Positions 1-8,623 of a stretch of DNA of 51,407 nt are shown here, in pieces. Under the pieces are notes generated by a model that saw only the letters and a list, made by a program, of their open reading frames with translations, made no database searches and was not told where the DNA came from. Each line of letters opens with the position of its first letter. Positions within the stretch are counted from its first letter, which is position 1. The position numbers and the translations under genes were made by a program. This DNA comes from CAYFQH01 sp964345215 (GTDB lineage Bacteria > Bacillota > Clostridia > Christensenellales > Aristaeellaceae): assembly GCA_964345215.1 (NCBI GenBank), contig CAYFQH010000010.1:1-51407 (forward strand). The letters run 5' to 3'.

Positions 1-53
1 CTTGCCGCCTTCATGCATCCCACGCTTTACGGTTGGGGTTTTTTGATAGTCTG

Positions 54-88
54 AAGGGGTTAGTCCGTTTGGACTAACCCCTTTTTTT
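54..88 (+). terminator. Intrinsic terminator of an upstream plus-strand unit
   Basis: A 13-bp perfect stem (arms 54-66 and 71-83) with a 4-base loop is followed by a run of seven T on the plus strand. It must serve a gene that lies mostly left of the window. A plus-strand frame open from base 1 stops at TGA 52-54, right at the hairpin, and could be the tail of that gene, but too little is visible to name it. The hairpin also overlaps the last codons of the minus-strand gene that ends at 60. Confidence 0.8.
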
Positions 89-398
89 CCATGTAAATAT
101 ACTGAAGTTCCATAAAGTCGTTTAAAAAAACGGCGGTCGCCATAGCTTGGTCAGGGGTGAAATGGTTTGTTTGAACTAAATGCTCTAAAACAAATTCAAA
201 AGCGTCATCTTCGTCATAATACACATCGCCCCCAAGGCCCTCCTCGTCAATTACACCGCTTAGGGCCATATATTTTAGGTCTCCTTCGATGGCCTGCATT
301 ATCAGCAGTTCAAGGTCGGTGGATAAAGAGGCGTAATGTGATGGGGTTAACCCAGACTTAATATAGGAGGCCGCTTCTTGTTTATTATAACCGATCAA
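60..398 (-). CDS. Small hypothetical acidic protein
   Basis: I do not recognise this protein. It would be about 112 residues, acidic, without membrane segment or signal peptide, and looks like a mostly helical cytoplasmic protein; an acidic DEDD cluster sits in the middle. Two starts are possible: GTG at 416 with no convincing ribosome site, or TTG at 398, which has AAAGGGG eight bases upstream; I prefer the TTG. It follows pepF on the same strand with a short gap, so it is probably the last gene of the MFS-pepF unit. Its final codons are built from the stem of the opposite-strand terminator at 54-88, so the C-terminal residues are constrained by that hairpin. It is probably real because of its position and start signal, but no function can be assigned. 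Confidence 0.55.
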   Translation of the reverse strand: MIGYNKQEAASYIKSGLTPSHYASLSTDLELLIMQAIEGDLKYMALSGVIDEEGLGGDVYYDEDDAFEFVLEHLVQTNHFTPDQAMATAVFLNDFMELQYIYMEKKGLVQTD

Positions 399-442
399 AT
401 AAAAATCCCCTTTCACAGGAAAATGGATGCCAGTTTAAGCCC

Positions 443-2233
443 TTAATCCAGCAGCTGAGACAGCTTTTCAATGGTTGAGCGGAAAACTCCCATGGCGTGC
501 TGTACAGGTTCAGAAGTAGACATGTCCACCCCGGCTACCTTTAATGCTTCGATAGGGGGAACGCTGCCACCTAATTGGAGGAAATTTTTGTAATCCTCAA
601 GGGCTGGCTCACCCTGAGTTAAAATACGGTCCGCCAGGGTAACAGCAGCAGAAAAGCCGGTAGCATACTGATATACATAAAAGCTGCGGTAAAAATGGGG
701 GATGCGCATCCACTCGTAGGCAATTAACTCGTCAACATGGCAGTGCTTGCCATAATAGCGCTGGTTTAAGGTATAGTAAAGCTCGTTTAAGGCGTTTTGT
801 GTTAGAGGTGTTTTGTTTTCAGCCATTTGGTGGGCAATTTGCTCAAATTCGGCAAACATGGTCTGGCGGAATACAGTGGTGCGAAACTGTTCCAGCAGGT
901 AGTTGTATAAGTAGGCAAGGGCTTTTGAATCCTCTTGGTGTTTGTTAATCAAGTGGCGTATTAAAAGCACTTCGTTACAGGTAGAAGCCACTTCTGCCAC
1001 AAATAAAGAGTAATCAGCCTTGGATGAGGGTTGGGTTTTACTTGAATAGTAAGAGTGCATGGCATGGCCCAGCTCATGGGCAATGGTCATGGTTGAGTTT
1101 AAATCATCTTGATGATTAAGCAAAATAAAGGGGTGCACATCGTGAACACCAAAGGAATAGGCCCCGTTGGTTTTTGACTTGTTGGGGTATACGTCTAACC
1201 AGCCTTCCTCCCGTGCTCTTTTTAAAACGGAGATATATTCCTCACCCATAGGAGCCAAACCCTCTACCACCATGTCGTAGGCTTCACCATAGGGTAGGGA
1301 CATGTCAAAATCTTCAACAATGGGCACATACAAATCATACATGTGCAGCTCCGATAGCTTTTGTGCCTTCGCACGCAGCTGCATATATTGATTTAAAGAA
1401 GGGATAGAAGCATGGACTGTTTGAATTAACTGATCATAAACGGACAGGGGAATCTCGTCAGGGAAGAGAGAGGCTTCTAAAGAGGAGGAAAATTTTCGAG
1501 CTTGAGCTGTAAAAATATCGCCTTTTACATTGGCCGAATAGGTGGCAGATAAGGTGGTACCATAGGCTTTATAGGTTTCAAACATCCCTTCAAAGGCATC
1601 CTTTCGCACCTGCCGGTTTTTGCTGCGAATAAAAGAAGAATAGTTGGCATCGCTCAAGGAAACCTCGATTCCTTCTTCATTTTTAATGTTGGGATAGGTC
1701 ATATCAACACTTACAAACATGGAGTAAATGTTATCTGGGCCTTGCAGCACTTCACCGGCCATGGCCAGCAAACGCTCTTGTTCAGCCGGGAGAATATGGG
1801 GTTTTTCCCTTAGGAGGTTAGAAAGAAAAACATTATAATCTTTCATATCAGCATCCTGAATCATTTGATTTAGGCTTTCTTCCGGCAGGTTAAGGAGCCT
1901 GGGTGTTAAAAAGGAAGTAGCTGTTTGAAAGGAAACCAGCAAAGAAGTTACTCTGTCGACCAAGCCTTGGAAGTGACTGTCGCTATTATCTCCGTCTAGG
2001 TTCATTTTGGCATAGGCATAAACCTTGCCAAGGGTATTCCTCATGGCAAAATAGTCCACAATAGCCTTTTTAAGGGAAGAATTTCCTTCCTGGGCATAGG
2101 CTGAAAAGTCTTTAATCCTTCCTTTAAGGGCCTCGAAATCAGCTTCCCAGGCCTCAAGGGAGGGATAAATATCCTCCAGGCGCCATTGCCATTGAAGATC
2201 GATTTGACTGCGAAGTTTTATTTGATTACTCAT
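443..2233 (-). CDS. pepF: Oligoendopeptidase F (M3 family zinc peptidase)
   Basis: This is a cytoplasmic zinc metallopeptidase that cuts short oligopeptides. The zinc motif HELGH lies at residues 386-390, followed by AMHSYYSS, as is usual for the PepF branch of family M3. The length, 596 residues, matches the family norm near 600. The reading frame is open further upstream, but ATG 2233 is the better start: AAAGGA lies about 11 bases before it and the protein then begins MSNQIKLRSQ. This start overlaps the stop of the upstream MFS gene by eight bases (ATG 2233, TAA 2226-2228), indicating translational coupling. PepF enzymes recycle peptides from protein turnover or uptake; no dedicated peptide substrate is visible nearby. 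Confidence 0.95.
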   Translation of the reverse strand: MSNQIKLRSQIDLQWQWRLEDIYPSLEAWEADFEALKGRIKDFSAYAQEGNSSLKKAIVDYFAMRNTLGKVYAYAKMNLDGDNSDSHFQGLVDRVTSLLVSFQTATSFLTPRLLNLPEESLNQMIQDADMKDYNVFLSNLLREKPHILPAEQERLLAMAGEVLQGPDNIYSMFVSVDMTYPNIKNEEGIEVSLSDANYSSFIRSKNRQVRKDAFEGMFETYKAYGTTLSATYSANVKGDIFTAQARKFSSSLEASLFPDEIPLSVYDQLIQTVHASIPSLNQYMQLRAKAQKLSELHMYDLYVPIVEDFDMSLPYGEAYDMVVEGLAPMGEEYISVLKRAREEGWLDVYPNKSKTNGAYSFGVHDVHPFILLNHQDDLNSTMTIAHELGHAMHSYYSSKTQPSSKADYSLFVAEVASTCNEVLLIRHLINKHQEDSKALAYLYNYLLEQFRTTVFRQTMFAEFEQIAHQMAENKTPLTQNALNELYYTLNQRYYGKHCHVDELIAYEWMRIPHFYRSFYVYQYATGFSAAVTLADRILTQGEPALEDYKNFLQLGGSVPPIEALKVAGVDMSTSEPVQHAMGVFRSTIEKLSQLLD

Positions 2234-3716
2234 GGGTGTTTTCATCCTTTCGTGCTTTTTTGCGTAAGTACTGGTAACGCAGCATAGCAAATTTGTTTTT
2301 GTAATTTGTTTTTGTACCTTGTATTAATTCTCCCGCCACCTGCTTATAAGGAATGGTGTCTTCTTCTTTTACAAGGGGCAGAATAACAAAAATAGTAATG
2401 AGGCGCATGAGGCTTGATGTTAAAAATATATAGTGGTATTTACTTAAACCCACGCCTAAAATGTGAATATTCAACCCTTCAAGAGCCGTATAGGGCACCT
2501 GTACCAAGTAGCCCCCTATGCTGTTACCCAAGGCTACCCCAATTAAGTTGATACAGGCAAAAAACACAGCCAAATACATGGAGCGGTTTTTTTCACCTGA
2601 CAGGTTCAAAGAGAGATTCTGCTGGCCCAAATCCATACAGGGCCAAAAAAAGCCGTTAATAATACTTTGAATAATAATAAACCAAGTGCGGTTGGGGGTA
2701 GTGAAAAACCAAACCATGGGAATAAAAATGCAGCCGATGGCGGCAATTTGCATAATGGGCTTGTTTCCGTAATGGTCGATCAGCCGGCCCCAGCGGGCAA
2801 CAAAAAGCACGGTAATCAGGTTGGAAACAATTTGATTAAACAGGGTAATCTGTGTGTAAGACATGCGCAGAGATTCGAGCATATACACATTAAAAAAGGG
2901 CGCTGCCAGGTTAACAGAGAAGTGCCAGCAGGTGTAAAATAAAATAAGCAAAACGTAGGAGCGGTTTTGAAACACCCCTTTGATCATGGTAAATAAGCTG
3001 CTGTTTGCGCTGCCATGTTCTTCGGGGCTGGAGACCATAGGGGGCCAGCGGAAGAAAAAGAAAAATCCAATATCTAAAATACCCGAAATCCCTGCTAGTA
3101 CCAGCACAATGGTGTAGCCTACCATGCCTGTTTTATCCATAATCCAGGAGACTAAAAGTCCTGATAGAATCCCTATAATGAGCGACATACGCTGCCTGGA
3201 GCTGAAGTACCTTCCCCTGATACGAAGGGGCACCAAGTCGCTCATTAAGCTTTGGAAGCCAAGGTTTACAAAACAGTTACCCGATGAGATAAAGGCTACC
3301 AACACAATGACCATCCATACCCTGAGCATAGAGGCGGTGGCGGGGATGAAATAAGGAATCAGGCCAATTAAAATCCAAAGAGAGCGGCCTAAAACCCCAA
3401 AAAACAGAAAAAGGAAGCGGCGGTTTTTCTTCCGCTCCATAATATAGCTAATGGCAATTTGAAGGGTGTTTACGGCAACAGGGACCGCAGCAATAATCCC
3501 CAGCTGAAAATCGTCTGCCCTAATGACCTCGCGTAAAAAGCCGGTCCAGGCGGCACCGGTGGTAATAACACTGCTAAGCATGCCAATCATCACGGCATAA
3601 ATAGCATAGTCCATGCCCTTTTTCGTTTCAGAATCAAGGCCTGTTGCATCGTAGAGTTGAATTTGCTTTATTCGTTGAAGAAAGGGGATTTTTCGGCGTT
3701 TTGGCATATCAAGCAC
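2226..3716 (-). CDS. MFS transporter, unknown substrate
   Basis: This is a polytopic membrane protein of 496 residues with about 12 hydrophobic segments and a short basic N-terminus. A GRLIDHYGNKP sequence near the middle resembles the MFS loop motif between helices. After the last helix there is an unusually long basic cytoplasmic tail of about 50 residues. The substrate cannot be read from sequence. The frame begins at GTG 3716; ATG 3707 three codons on, preceded by GGGTG, is equally plausible. The gene has its own promoter-like sequence at 3768-3796 downstream of topB and is translationally coupled to pepF, so export or uptake of a small peptide or peptide-derived compound is a fair but unproven guess. 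Confidence 0.85.
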   Translation of the reverse strand: MLDMPKRRKIPFLQRIKQIQLYDATGLDSETKKGMDYAIYAVMIGMLSSVITTGAAWTGFLREVIRADDFQLGIIAAVPVAVNTLQIAISYIMERKKNRRFLFLFFGVLGRSLWILIGLIPYFIPATASMLRVWMVIVLVAFISSGNCFVNLGFQSLMSDLVPLRIRGRYFSSRQRMSLIIGILSGLLVSWIMDKTGMVGYTIVLVLAGISGILDIGFFFFFRWPPMVSSPEEHGSANSSLFTMIKGVFQNRSYVLLILFYTCWHFSVNLAAPFFNVYMLESLRMSYTQITLFNQIVSNLITVLFVARWGRLIDHYGNKPIMQIAAIGCIFIPMVWFFTTPNRTWFIIIQSIINGFFWPCMDLGQQNLSLNLSGEKNRSMYLAVFFACINLIGVALGNSIGGYLVQVPYTALEGLNIHILGVGLSKYHYIFLTSSLMRLITIFVILPLVKEEDTIPYKQVAGELIQGTKTNYKNKFAMLRYQYLRKKARKDENTHE

Positions 3717-3740
3717 CCGAACTTTCTTTCATCATTTCTA

Positions 3741-3762
3741 AAAACAGGTCTTAGGCTGTTTT
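3741..3762 (-). other. Hairpin at the 5' end of the MFS transcript
   Basis: A 7-bp stem (AAAACAG paired with CTGTTTT) with an 8-base loop lies directly after the predicted -10 box of the MFS gene on the minus strand, with a short T run following. It may be a weak terminator for topB readthrough, or a 5' stem that stabilises the MFS mRNA. The stem is AT-rich, so neither role is certain. Confidence 0.3.
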
Positions 3763-3767
3763 CTGTT

Positions 3768-3796
3768 ATTTTATCCCATCCCCACAAAAGATGCAA
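3768..3796 (-). promoter_or_regulatory. Predicted promoter of MFS-pepF unit
   Basis: On the minus strand TTGCAT (3796-3791) and TAAAAT (3773-3768) are separated by 17 bases, a good vegetative sigma factor arrangement. It lies in the gap between the topB stop and the MFS start. Confidence 0.5.
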
Positions 3797-3800
3797 CAAA

Positions 3801-5975
3801 TTAAGGGCCGGTTCTTCCTTTGGTGTACTCAAGGGGCACCGTATAAGGGGATGAACTTCCTTTTTTTTGAAAGCTCAACTTTCCATCGCCAATAAAAAGG
3901 GTCCCTGTGCTGCCCGCGGCTTGGGGGGTGGTTAATAGCAAGGTGATGATTTTTTCACTTAGCAAGGGACCGCCGCTTTTTACAAGGGCGTTTTTCCATA
4001 ACGTAAACTTGCAGCCTGCCTTCCACTGACTGCAGCCAAAAGCCTTTTGGTTTTCGGTTACATGGCCCTTTTTGCATACGGGGCACAATAAATCGGGGTA
4101 ATTCTTGCTTCCCTTGCCGGCGTATTTCTTTTTGCTTACCGGGTTGCCTTTTTCAAATACTACGTCAGTTTGAGTGCTTTTTTTAGCCGCCTCCACCAGG
4201 GAGGCACTGTAAGCATAAATGCCCTGCATAAAATCTTGCTGGTTCTCCTCTTTTGTTACAATTTTGTTCAGCCCAAGCTCCCACTGGCCCGTAATCAAAG
4301 GAGAAGAAAGGGCTTCGGGTACAACGCTAATAAGGGACATACCCTTTTGGGTAGGCACCAGGGCCTTTCCTTTACGCAAGATATATTCAACCGTTAAAAG
4401 CCGCTCAATAATTGCGGCACGAGTAGCAGGAGTGCCCAAACCGCTGCCTTTTAACTGCTCTTTTAACTCTTCATCATCCATTTCCTTTCCGGCGTTTTCC
4501 ATAGCGGATAAAAGGCTGGCTTCAGTGTGAAGGGGTGGGGGTTTGGTGGCTTCTTGCTTAATGGTGGTTTTTAGCAATTTATTTTGATCTCCCTGGGCAA
4601 GCAGGGGTAAGGTTCCACTTTCATCGGCAGCATCCTTTGTGGAGGCGGTTTTTTTAGCTTTTGGAGGATAAAGCTCCTTCCAGCCAAGGTCAACAACGGT
4701 GGTTCCCCTGGAAAGGAAGAGGATGTCTTCTACTTTTGTAATCACTTCCTGACTGTTGTATACGTACGCGGGATAAAAGGCCGCAACAAAGCGCTTGGCA
4801 ATTAAATTAAAAATCTTCTCTTCATCAGGAGAAAAGCTGGAAAGGCTTATTTTTTTAGCTGTAGGCATCATAGCATGGTGATCCGTTACTTTTTGATCAT
4901 CTACGATTCGCTTTGAAAAAGGCAGCTTGCCTTGGTTCATGGCCTTTTGCCCTTGATCATAATAGGGCTGAGGCAAAAGCTCCATGGTTTTGTATACCTG
5001 AGGAATTAAATCTTTTGAAATATAACGACTGTCTGTTCTAGGGTAAGTAATGGCCTTTTTTGTTTCATACAAGCTTTGGGCTGCCTTTAAGGTTTTTTGA
5101 GCGCTAAAACCCAAGAGCCGGTTGGCATCCCGCTGAAGGGAGGTTAGATCGTACAGCTGGGGAGGAAGCTCTCTTTTTTCTTGAATTTGGTTTGAAATAA
5201 TGGTGCCAATCTTGCCCTTTACCTTGGCTGCAATTTCCAGTGCCTGATCGTTGGTGGAAATTTTACTGTTTTTATCCTTTGGGTTGTTAATGAAAACCCC
5301 TTGGTAATCTTCAAAAAAACCGGTTATAACAAAATATTCTTCCGGTACAAAGGCATCTATTTCCCTTTGGCGCTTTACCAAAATACCAAGGGTAGGGGTT
5401 TGCACCCGGCCAATGCTCAGCAAAGTGCCGTGAGCAAGGGTAAAGGCCCTGCTGGCGTTCATGCCCACCAACCAGTCGGCTTGGGCCCGAGAAAGAGCAC
5501 TTTGATATAAAGAGTCATACTGGCTTGAAGGGCGCAGGCTGGAGAAACCTTCCATAATGGCCTCATCGGTCATGGAGCTGATCCACAGGCGCTGAATGGG
5601 TTTTTGGCTTTTGGCCATGGTATAAATCAGGCGGAAAATCAGCTCTCCTTCCCGTCCGGCATCGGTGGCGCAAATAATGGTGCTAACATCAGCACTATTC
5701 ATCATTTTTTTTAAAAGATTAAACTGTTTTTTTGTTTTAGGGAGCACCTTTAAGGGAATTTCGCCAGGCAAAATAGGCAGATCCTCCATGATCCAGCGTT
5801 TGTACTTTGGGTCAATTTCATCAGGGTTTGCAAGGGCCACCAAATGGCCAATCGCCCAAGAAACGATGTATTGATCATTATATAAATAACCATCGCCTTT
5901 TAGGTTGCAGTGAAGATTTTTACCAATGTCTCTGGCTACGCTGGGTTTTTCGGCAATGATCAGGATTTTTGACAA
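3801..5975 (-). CDS. topB: DNA topoisomerase III (type IA)
   Basis: This is a type IA topoisomerase that relaxes negatively supercoiled DNA and decatenates through a transient 5'-phosphotyrosine bond. The Toprim domain is seen at the N-terminus (EKPSVA near residues 9-14, and the metal-binding TDAGREGE at 104-111). The catalytic tyrosine is Tyr311 within ITYPRTDSR. SIGRVQTPTLG and the usual core follow the family pattern. The C-terminus carries a single zinc-ribbon-like Cys cluster (CPVCKKG and later GC pairs), fitting Firmicutes TopB. The start is TTG at 5975, which has AAAGGAGG six bases upstream; the frame is open to 6044, but those extra codons cover the intergenic region. The protein is then 724 residues. 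It is divergent from rex. Confidence 0.95.
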   Translation of the reverse strand: MSKILIIAEKPSVARDIGKNLHCNLKGDGYLYNDQYIVSWAIGHLVALANPDEIDPKYKRWIMEDLPILPGEIPLKVLPKTKKQFNLLKKMMNSADVSTIICATDAGREGELIFRLIYTMAKSQKPIQRLWISSMTDEAIMEGFSSLRPSSQYDSLYQSALSRAQADWLVGMNASRAFTLAHGTLLSIGRVQTPTLGILVKRQREIDAFVPEEYFVITGFFEDYQGVFINNPKDKNSKISTNDQALEIAAKVKGKIGTIISNQIQEKRELPPQLYDLTSLQRDANRLLGFSAQKTLKAAQSLYETKKAITYPRTDSRYISKDLIPQVYKTMELLPQPYYDQGQKAMNQGKLPFSKRIVDDQKVTDHHAMMPTAKKISLSSFSPDEEKIFNLIAKRFVAAFYPAYVYNSQEVITKVEDILFLSRGTTVVDLGWKELYPPKAKKTASTKDAADESGTLPLLAQGDQNKLLKTTIKQEATKPPPLHTEASLLSAMENAGKEMDDEELKEQLKGSGLGTPATRAAIIERLLTVEYILRKGKALVPTQKGMSLISVVPEALSSPLITGQWELGLNKIVTKEENQQDFMQGIYAYSASLVEAAKKSTQTDVVFEKGNPVSKKKYAGKGSKNYPDLLCPVCKKGHVTENQKAFGCSQWKAGCKFTLWKNALVKSGGPLLSEKIITLLLTTPQAAGSTGTLFIGDGKLSFQKKGSSSPYTVPLEYTKGRTGP

Positions 5976-6086
5976 AGTAACGCCTCCTTTAACAATATTA
6001 TGGTAGCACAATTTGATCAAAATAAAAACAATACTAAAAAACAAGGGGGCATAGGCCCGGATAAAACCTCAAAAGGGATAAAAGTG

Positions 6087-6115
6087 TTGCCCCAGGGGTA
6101 ATAGAATGATATAAT
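6087..6115 (+). promoter_or_regulatory. Predicted promoter of rex operon
   Basis: TTGCCC (6087-6092) and a consensus TATAAT (6110-6115) are separated by 17 bases, about 50 bases before the rex start. I looked for a Rex-type operator (TTGTGAAA inverted repeat) here and found none convincing. Confidence 0.6.
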
Positions 6116-6165
6116 ATTATCACCATAGATGCTTGTTTTTTTGAAAAAAGCGAAGGAGGATACCA

Positions 6166-6798
6166 ATGGCAGGATATGTTTCAGATGCGGTGATACGCCG
6201 TTTACCAGGATATTATCGTTATTTACAAGAATTGGAAGAAGCAGGGGAAACACAAATCTCCTCACAAGAATTGGGGAAGAGAATGGGTTTAACCGCGTCT
6301 CAAATTCGGCAGGATATAAATTGCTTTGGCGGCTTTGGAAGGCAAGGTTACGGCTACGAAATTTCAAAACTCAAAGGCCACATCGGCGAAATTTTGGGCA
6401 TTGACAAAGAGCATAAAATGATTGTGATTGGCGCCGGCAATATTGGCCAGGCAATTTCCAACTATGCTAACTTTACTGAGGAAGGCTTTGAAATTGTTCA
6501 AATTTTTGACCGGGACGATCAAAAGATTGGCAAAGAAATAAATGGCCTTACTGTTAAAAAGCTGGATGACTTATCCGAGTTTTTAGATAATAATAAGGTT
6601 GACATTGCCGTACTTTCGATTCCCGCCAAGGATGCTCAAAGCATTACGGATATTTTGGTTGAAAAGGGCATCAAGGGAATCTGGAATTTTGCGCCAAAGG
6701 ACATAAAGGTTCCTGAAGATGTGGCTGCAGTAAATGTTCACTTAAGCGACAGCCTACAGGTTCTTTCCTTTAAAATGACCTATGGAAAAGATGAGTAG
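6166..6798 (+). CDS. rex: Redox-sensing transcriptional repressor Rex
   Basis: Rex senses the NADH/NAD+ ratio and represses fermentation and respiration genes when NADH is low. The N-terminal winged helix covers roughly residues 1-80, with the conserved LPGYYRYL near 13-20 and SQIRQDINCFGGFG in the recognition region. The Rossmann fold starts with the nucleotide-binding GAGNIG at 89-94. The length, 210 residues, is typical. GAAGGAGGA is placed well before the ATG. It is the first gene of a unit with the VanW, solute-binding and galactokinase-family genes. That linkage is not an obvious Rex regulon, and Rex probably acts elsewhere, for example on acetate or ethanol genes. Confidence 0.96.
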   Translation: MAGYVSDAVIRRLPGYYRYLQELEEAGETQISSQELGKRMGLTASQIRQDINCFGGFGRQGYGYEISKLKGHIGEILGIDKEHKMIVIGAGNIGQAISNYANFTEEGFEIVQIFDRDDQKIGKEINGLTVKKLDDLSEFLDNNKVDIAVLSIPAKDAQSITDILVEKGIKGIWNFAPKDIKVPEDVAAVNVHLSDSLQVLSFKMTYGKDE

Positions 6799-6823
6799 AA
6801 TACATACAAAAAAGGAGTTATGA

Positions 6824-8581
6824 ATGGATCGTTATGATTTACCTGATCGGAGGGAAAAAGAGGCGGTTGAGGCAAAATCTTTTTCGATAGGTGCCACGGT
6901 GCCAACAGTAACTCCGGCCCGCCGGGTTGAGGAGGGGGAAGAACAAAGGGCTTATAGCCAGCCTCTTCCCGGCAGGCAGCCCGTTCGCTATAGCCAAGAA
7001 CAAAGCCCTTACCAAAAACGCAGCAAAAGAGTGAGGACCAATACCGCCGAGTCCGGGGATACAAAAAACAAAAAAACACAGGCTAAGCTAAAAAAAGGTA
7101 AGCCTAAGCATACCCTCGTTTATGCTGGGATTATTTTTTTATGTATTATTTTGTTAGCGGCTATTGGGGTGTTTATGCTGCCCCAGCTTTTGGGAGGCAT
7201 TTCTATAAACTTTCCAAACTATGCTTTTGCCAACGGTAGAATTTTAGTATGGGATGAACAGACCCAAAGCACCTACAACGAATATAAAACCTATCTAAGC
7301 CGAAACAGCTTTTTTCCCGGGGTGTATGTGGATCACGTCTCCTTGGCGGATAGAACCCTTGAAGAGGCAAAACAGCAGCTGGACACCACCTTTGTAGATC
7401 AAACCCAGCGCTTTTCAGTGGATCTTGTTTTTGAAGATCAAACCTTTACCATAAGCAGTGATCAAATTCCCATCCATAAAAACATTGATGAAGTATTAGA
7501 GCAAGCCTATGCTGTAGGCCGGCAAAATAGCATGAATATTTTAGGTTCCGGCATTACTCCCTTTGCCCAGCGGGCCCAAACGGCTGTTGCTATTCGTCAG
7601 TCGGGGGTGATGTTTAATACTGAAATGACTTACGACAAGCAAATGGTAAAACAGCAGGTGGAGGCTTTTGCCGAAAGCTTAAACCAAGCGCCCCTTGATG
7701 CCCAGCTTAAAAGTTTTGACTTTGCAACCCGTACCTTTAATTTTACTCAGGAGCAGGATGGTTATGTTGTAGATGGGGAAAAACTGTACCAGCAAGTGAT
7801 TGAAAGGCTTGACAGGGGTGAATACGGTACCAGTATCCAAGTGGAAAGGGAGGTCCTTCATCCCAAGGTCAGCAAAGTAGAACTGATGAATAACTTTAAA
7901 AAAATATCCTCCTCCACAACCCAGACCACCAGTAACCGAAACCGCAACACCAACATCGACCTGTCTGCCAAGGCTTTAAACGGCAAGGTCATCTACCCGG
8001 GCGAGAGCCTGTCTTTTAACGAAGCAACAGGCAAACGGACAGCAGAGGGCGGTTATAAAGAGGCGGTAGCCATTTCAGGCGGGCAAAATGTGCCTGATAT
8101 TGGAGGCGGGGTTTGCCAAACGTCCACCACCTTGTTTAACGCTGTTTTAAAGGCCGATTTGGAAGTAGTTAAACGCACCCCCCATGCCTGGCCTAGCAGC
8201 TATGTGGAGATTGGAATGGATGCTACGGTGAACTGGCCTAACCTTGACTTTGTGTTTAAAAATAATCAGGAATACCCTATTTTTATTATTGCTTTTTATG
8301 AAGATCAAACCGTTACGGTAGAAATATACGGCAAATCTCTAGGTCAAGGCATTGTAATCGACTTGGAGTCGGAAATCACCAAGGTTATCGACCCCCCCTC
8401 AGAAACCAAGTACCTTCAAAATACCAGGTTGGCACCGGGCACTCAAAAGCAAGGGGCCAAAGCCAGGAAGGGCTATGAGTCCGTTACTTATAAAATATGG
8501 TACCAGGACGGGGTGGAAATTAAGCGAGAATCTTTTGAATCCTCCTACAGAATGTATCCAAATACAATTGAATATAATTAG
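6824..8581 (+). CDS. VanW-family membrane-anchored wall protein
   Basis: This is a single-pass membrane protein of 585 residues with a large extracellular part. Residues 1-95 are a charged, low-complexity cytoplasmic region rich in Arg, Glu and Gln. A transmembrane helix covers about 98-120. A peptidoglycan-binding-like region follows (around the FFPGVYVDHVSL segment), then the VanW domain with GGGVCQTSTTLFNA and the TPHAWPSSYVEIGMDATV block. The last 75 residues look like a G5-type domain. VanW proteins occur in glycopeptide-resistance clusters but are widespread in Clostridia without resistance genes; their biochemical role is unsettled. AAAGGAG precedes the ATG. There are no van ligases nearby, so a general envelope role is the safer reading. 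Confidence 0.9.
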   Translation: MDRYDLPDRREKEAVEAKSFSIGATVPTVTPARRVEEGEEQRAYSQPLPGRQPVRYSQEQSPYQKRSKRVRTNTAESGDTKNKKTQAKLKKGKPKHTLVYAGIIFLCIILLAAIGVFMLPQLLGGISINFPNYAFANGRILVWDEQTQSTYNEYKTYLSRNSFFPGVYVDHVSLADRTLEEAKQQLDTTFVDQTQRFSVDLVFEDQTFTISSDQIPIHKNIDEVLEQAYAVGRQNSMNILGSGITPFAQRAQTAVAIRQSGVMFNTEMTYDKQMVKQQVEAFAESLNQAPLDAQLKSFDFATRTFNFTQEQDGYVVDGEKLYQQVIERLDRGEYGTSIQVEREVLHPKVSKVELMNNFKKISSSTTQTTSNRNRNTNIDLSAKALNGKVIYPGESLSFNEATGKRTAEGGYKEAVAISGGQNVPDIGGGVCQTSTTLFNAVLKADLEVVKRTPHAWPSSYVEIGMDATVNWPNLDFVFKNNQEYPIFIIAFYEDQTVTVEIYGKSLGQGIVIDLESEITKVIDPPSETKYLQNTRLAPGTQKQGAKARKGYESVTYKIWYQDGVEIKRESFESSYRMYPNTIEYN

Positions 8582-8623
8582 TATAAAAGCATTTAGTTTA
8601 AAAATATACGGTAAGGAAGTGTT

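Noticed and set aside
6087..6165. Possible Rex operator in front of rex
   Set aside because: I searched for TTGTGAAA or TTGTTAA inverted pairs; only poor half matches such as TTGTTTTTTTGAAAA are present.
6824..8581. VanW as evidence of glycopeptide resistance
   Set aside because: No vanA/B-type ligase, vanH, vanX or vanR/S genes are near, and VanW proteins are common in sensitive Clostridia.
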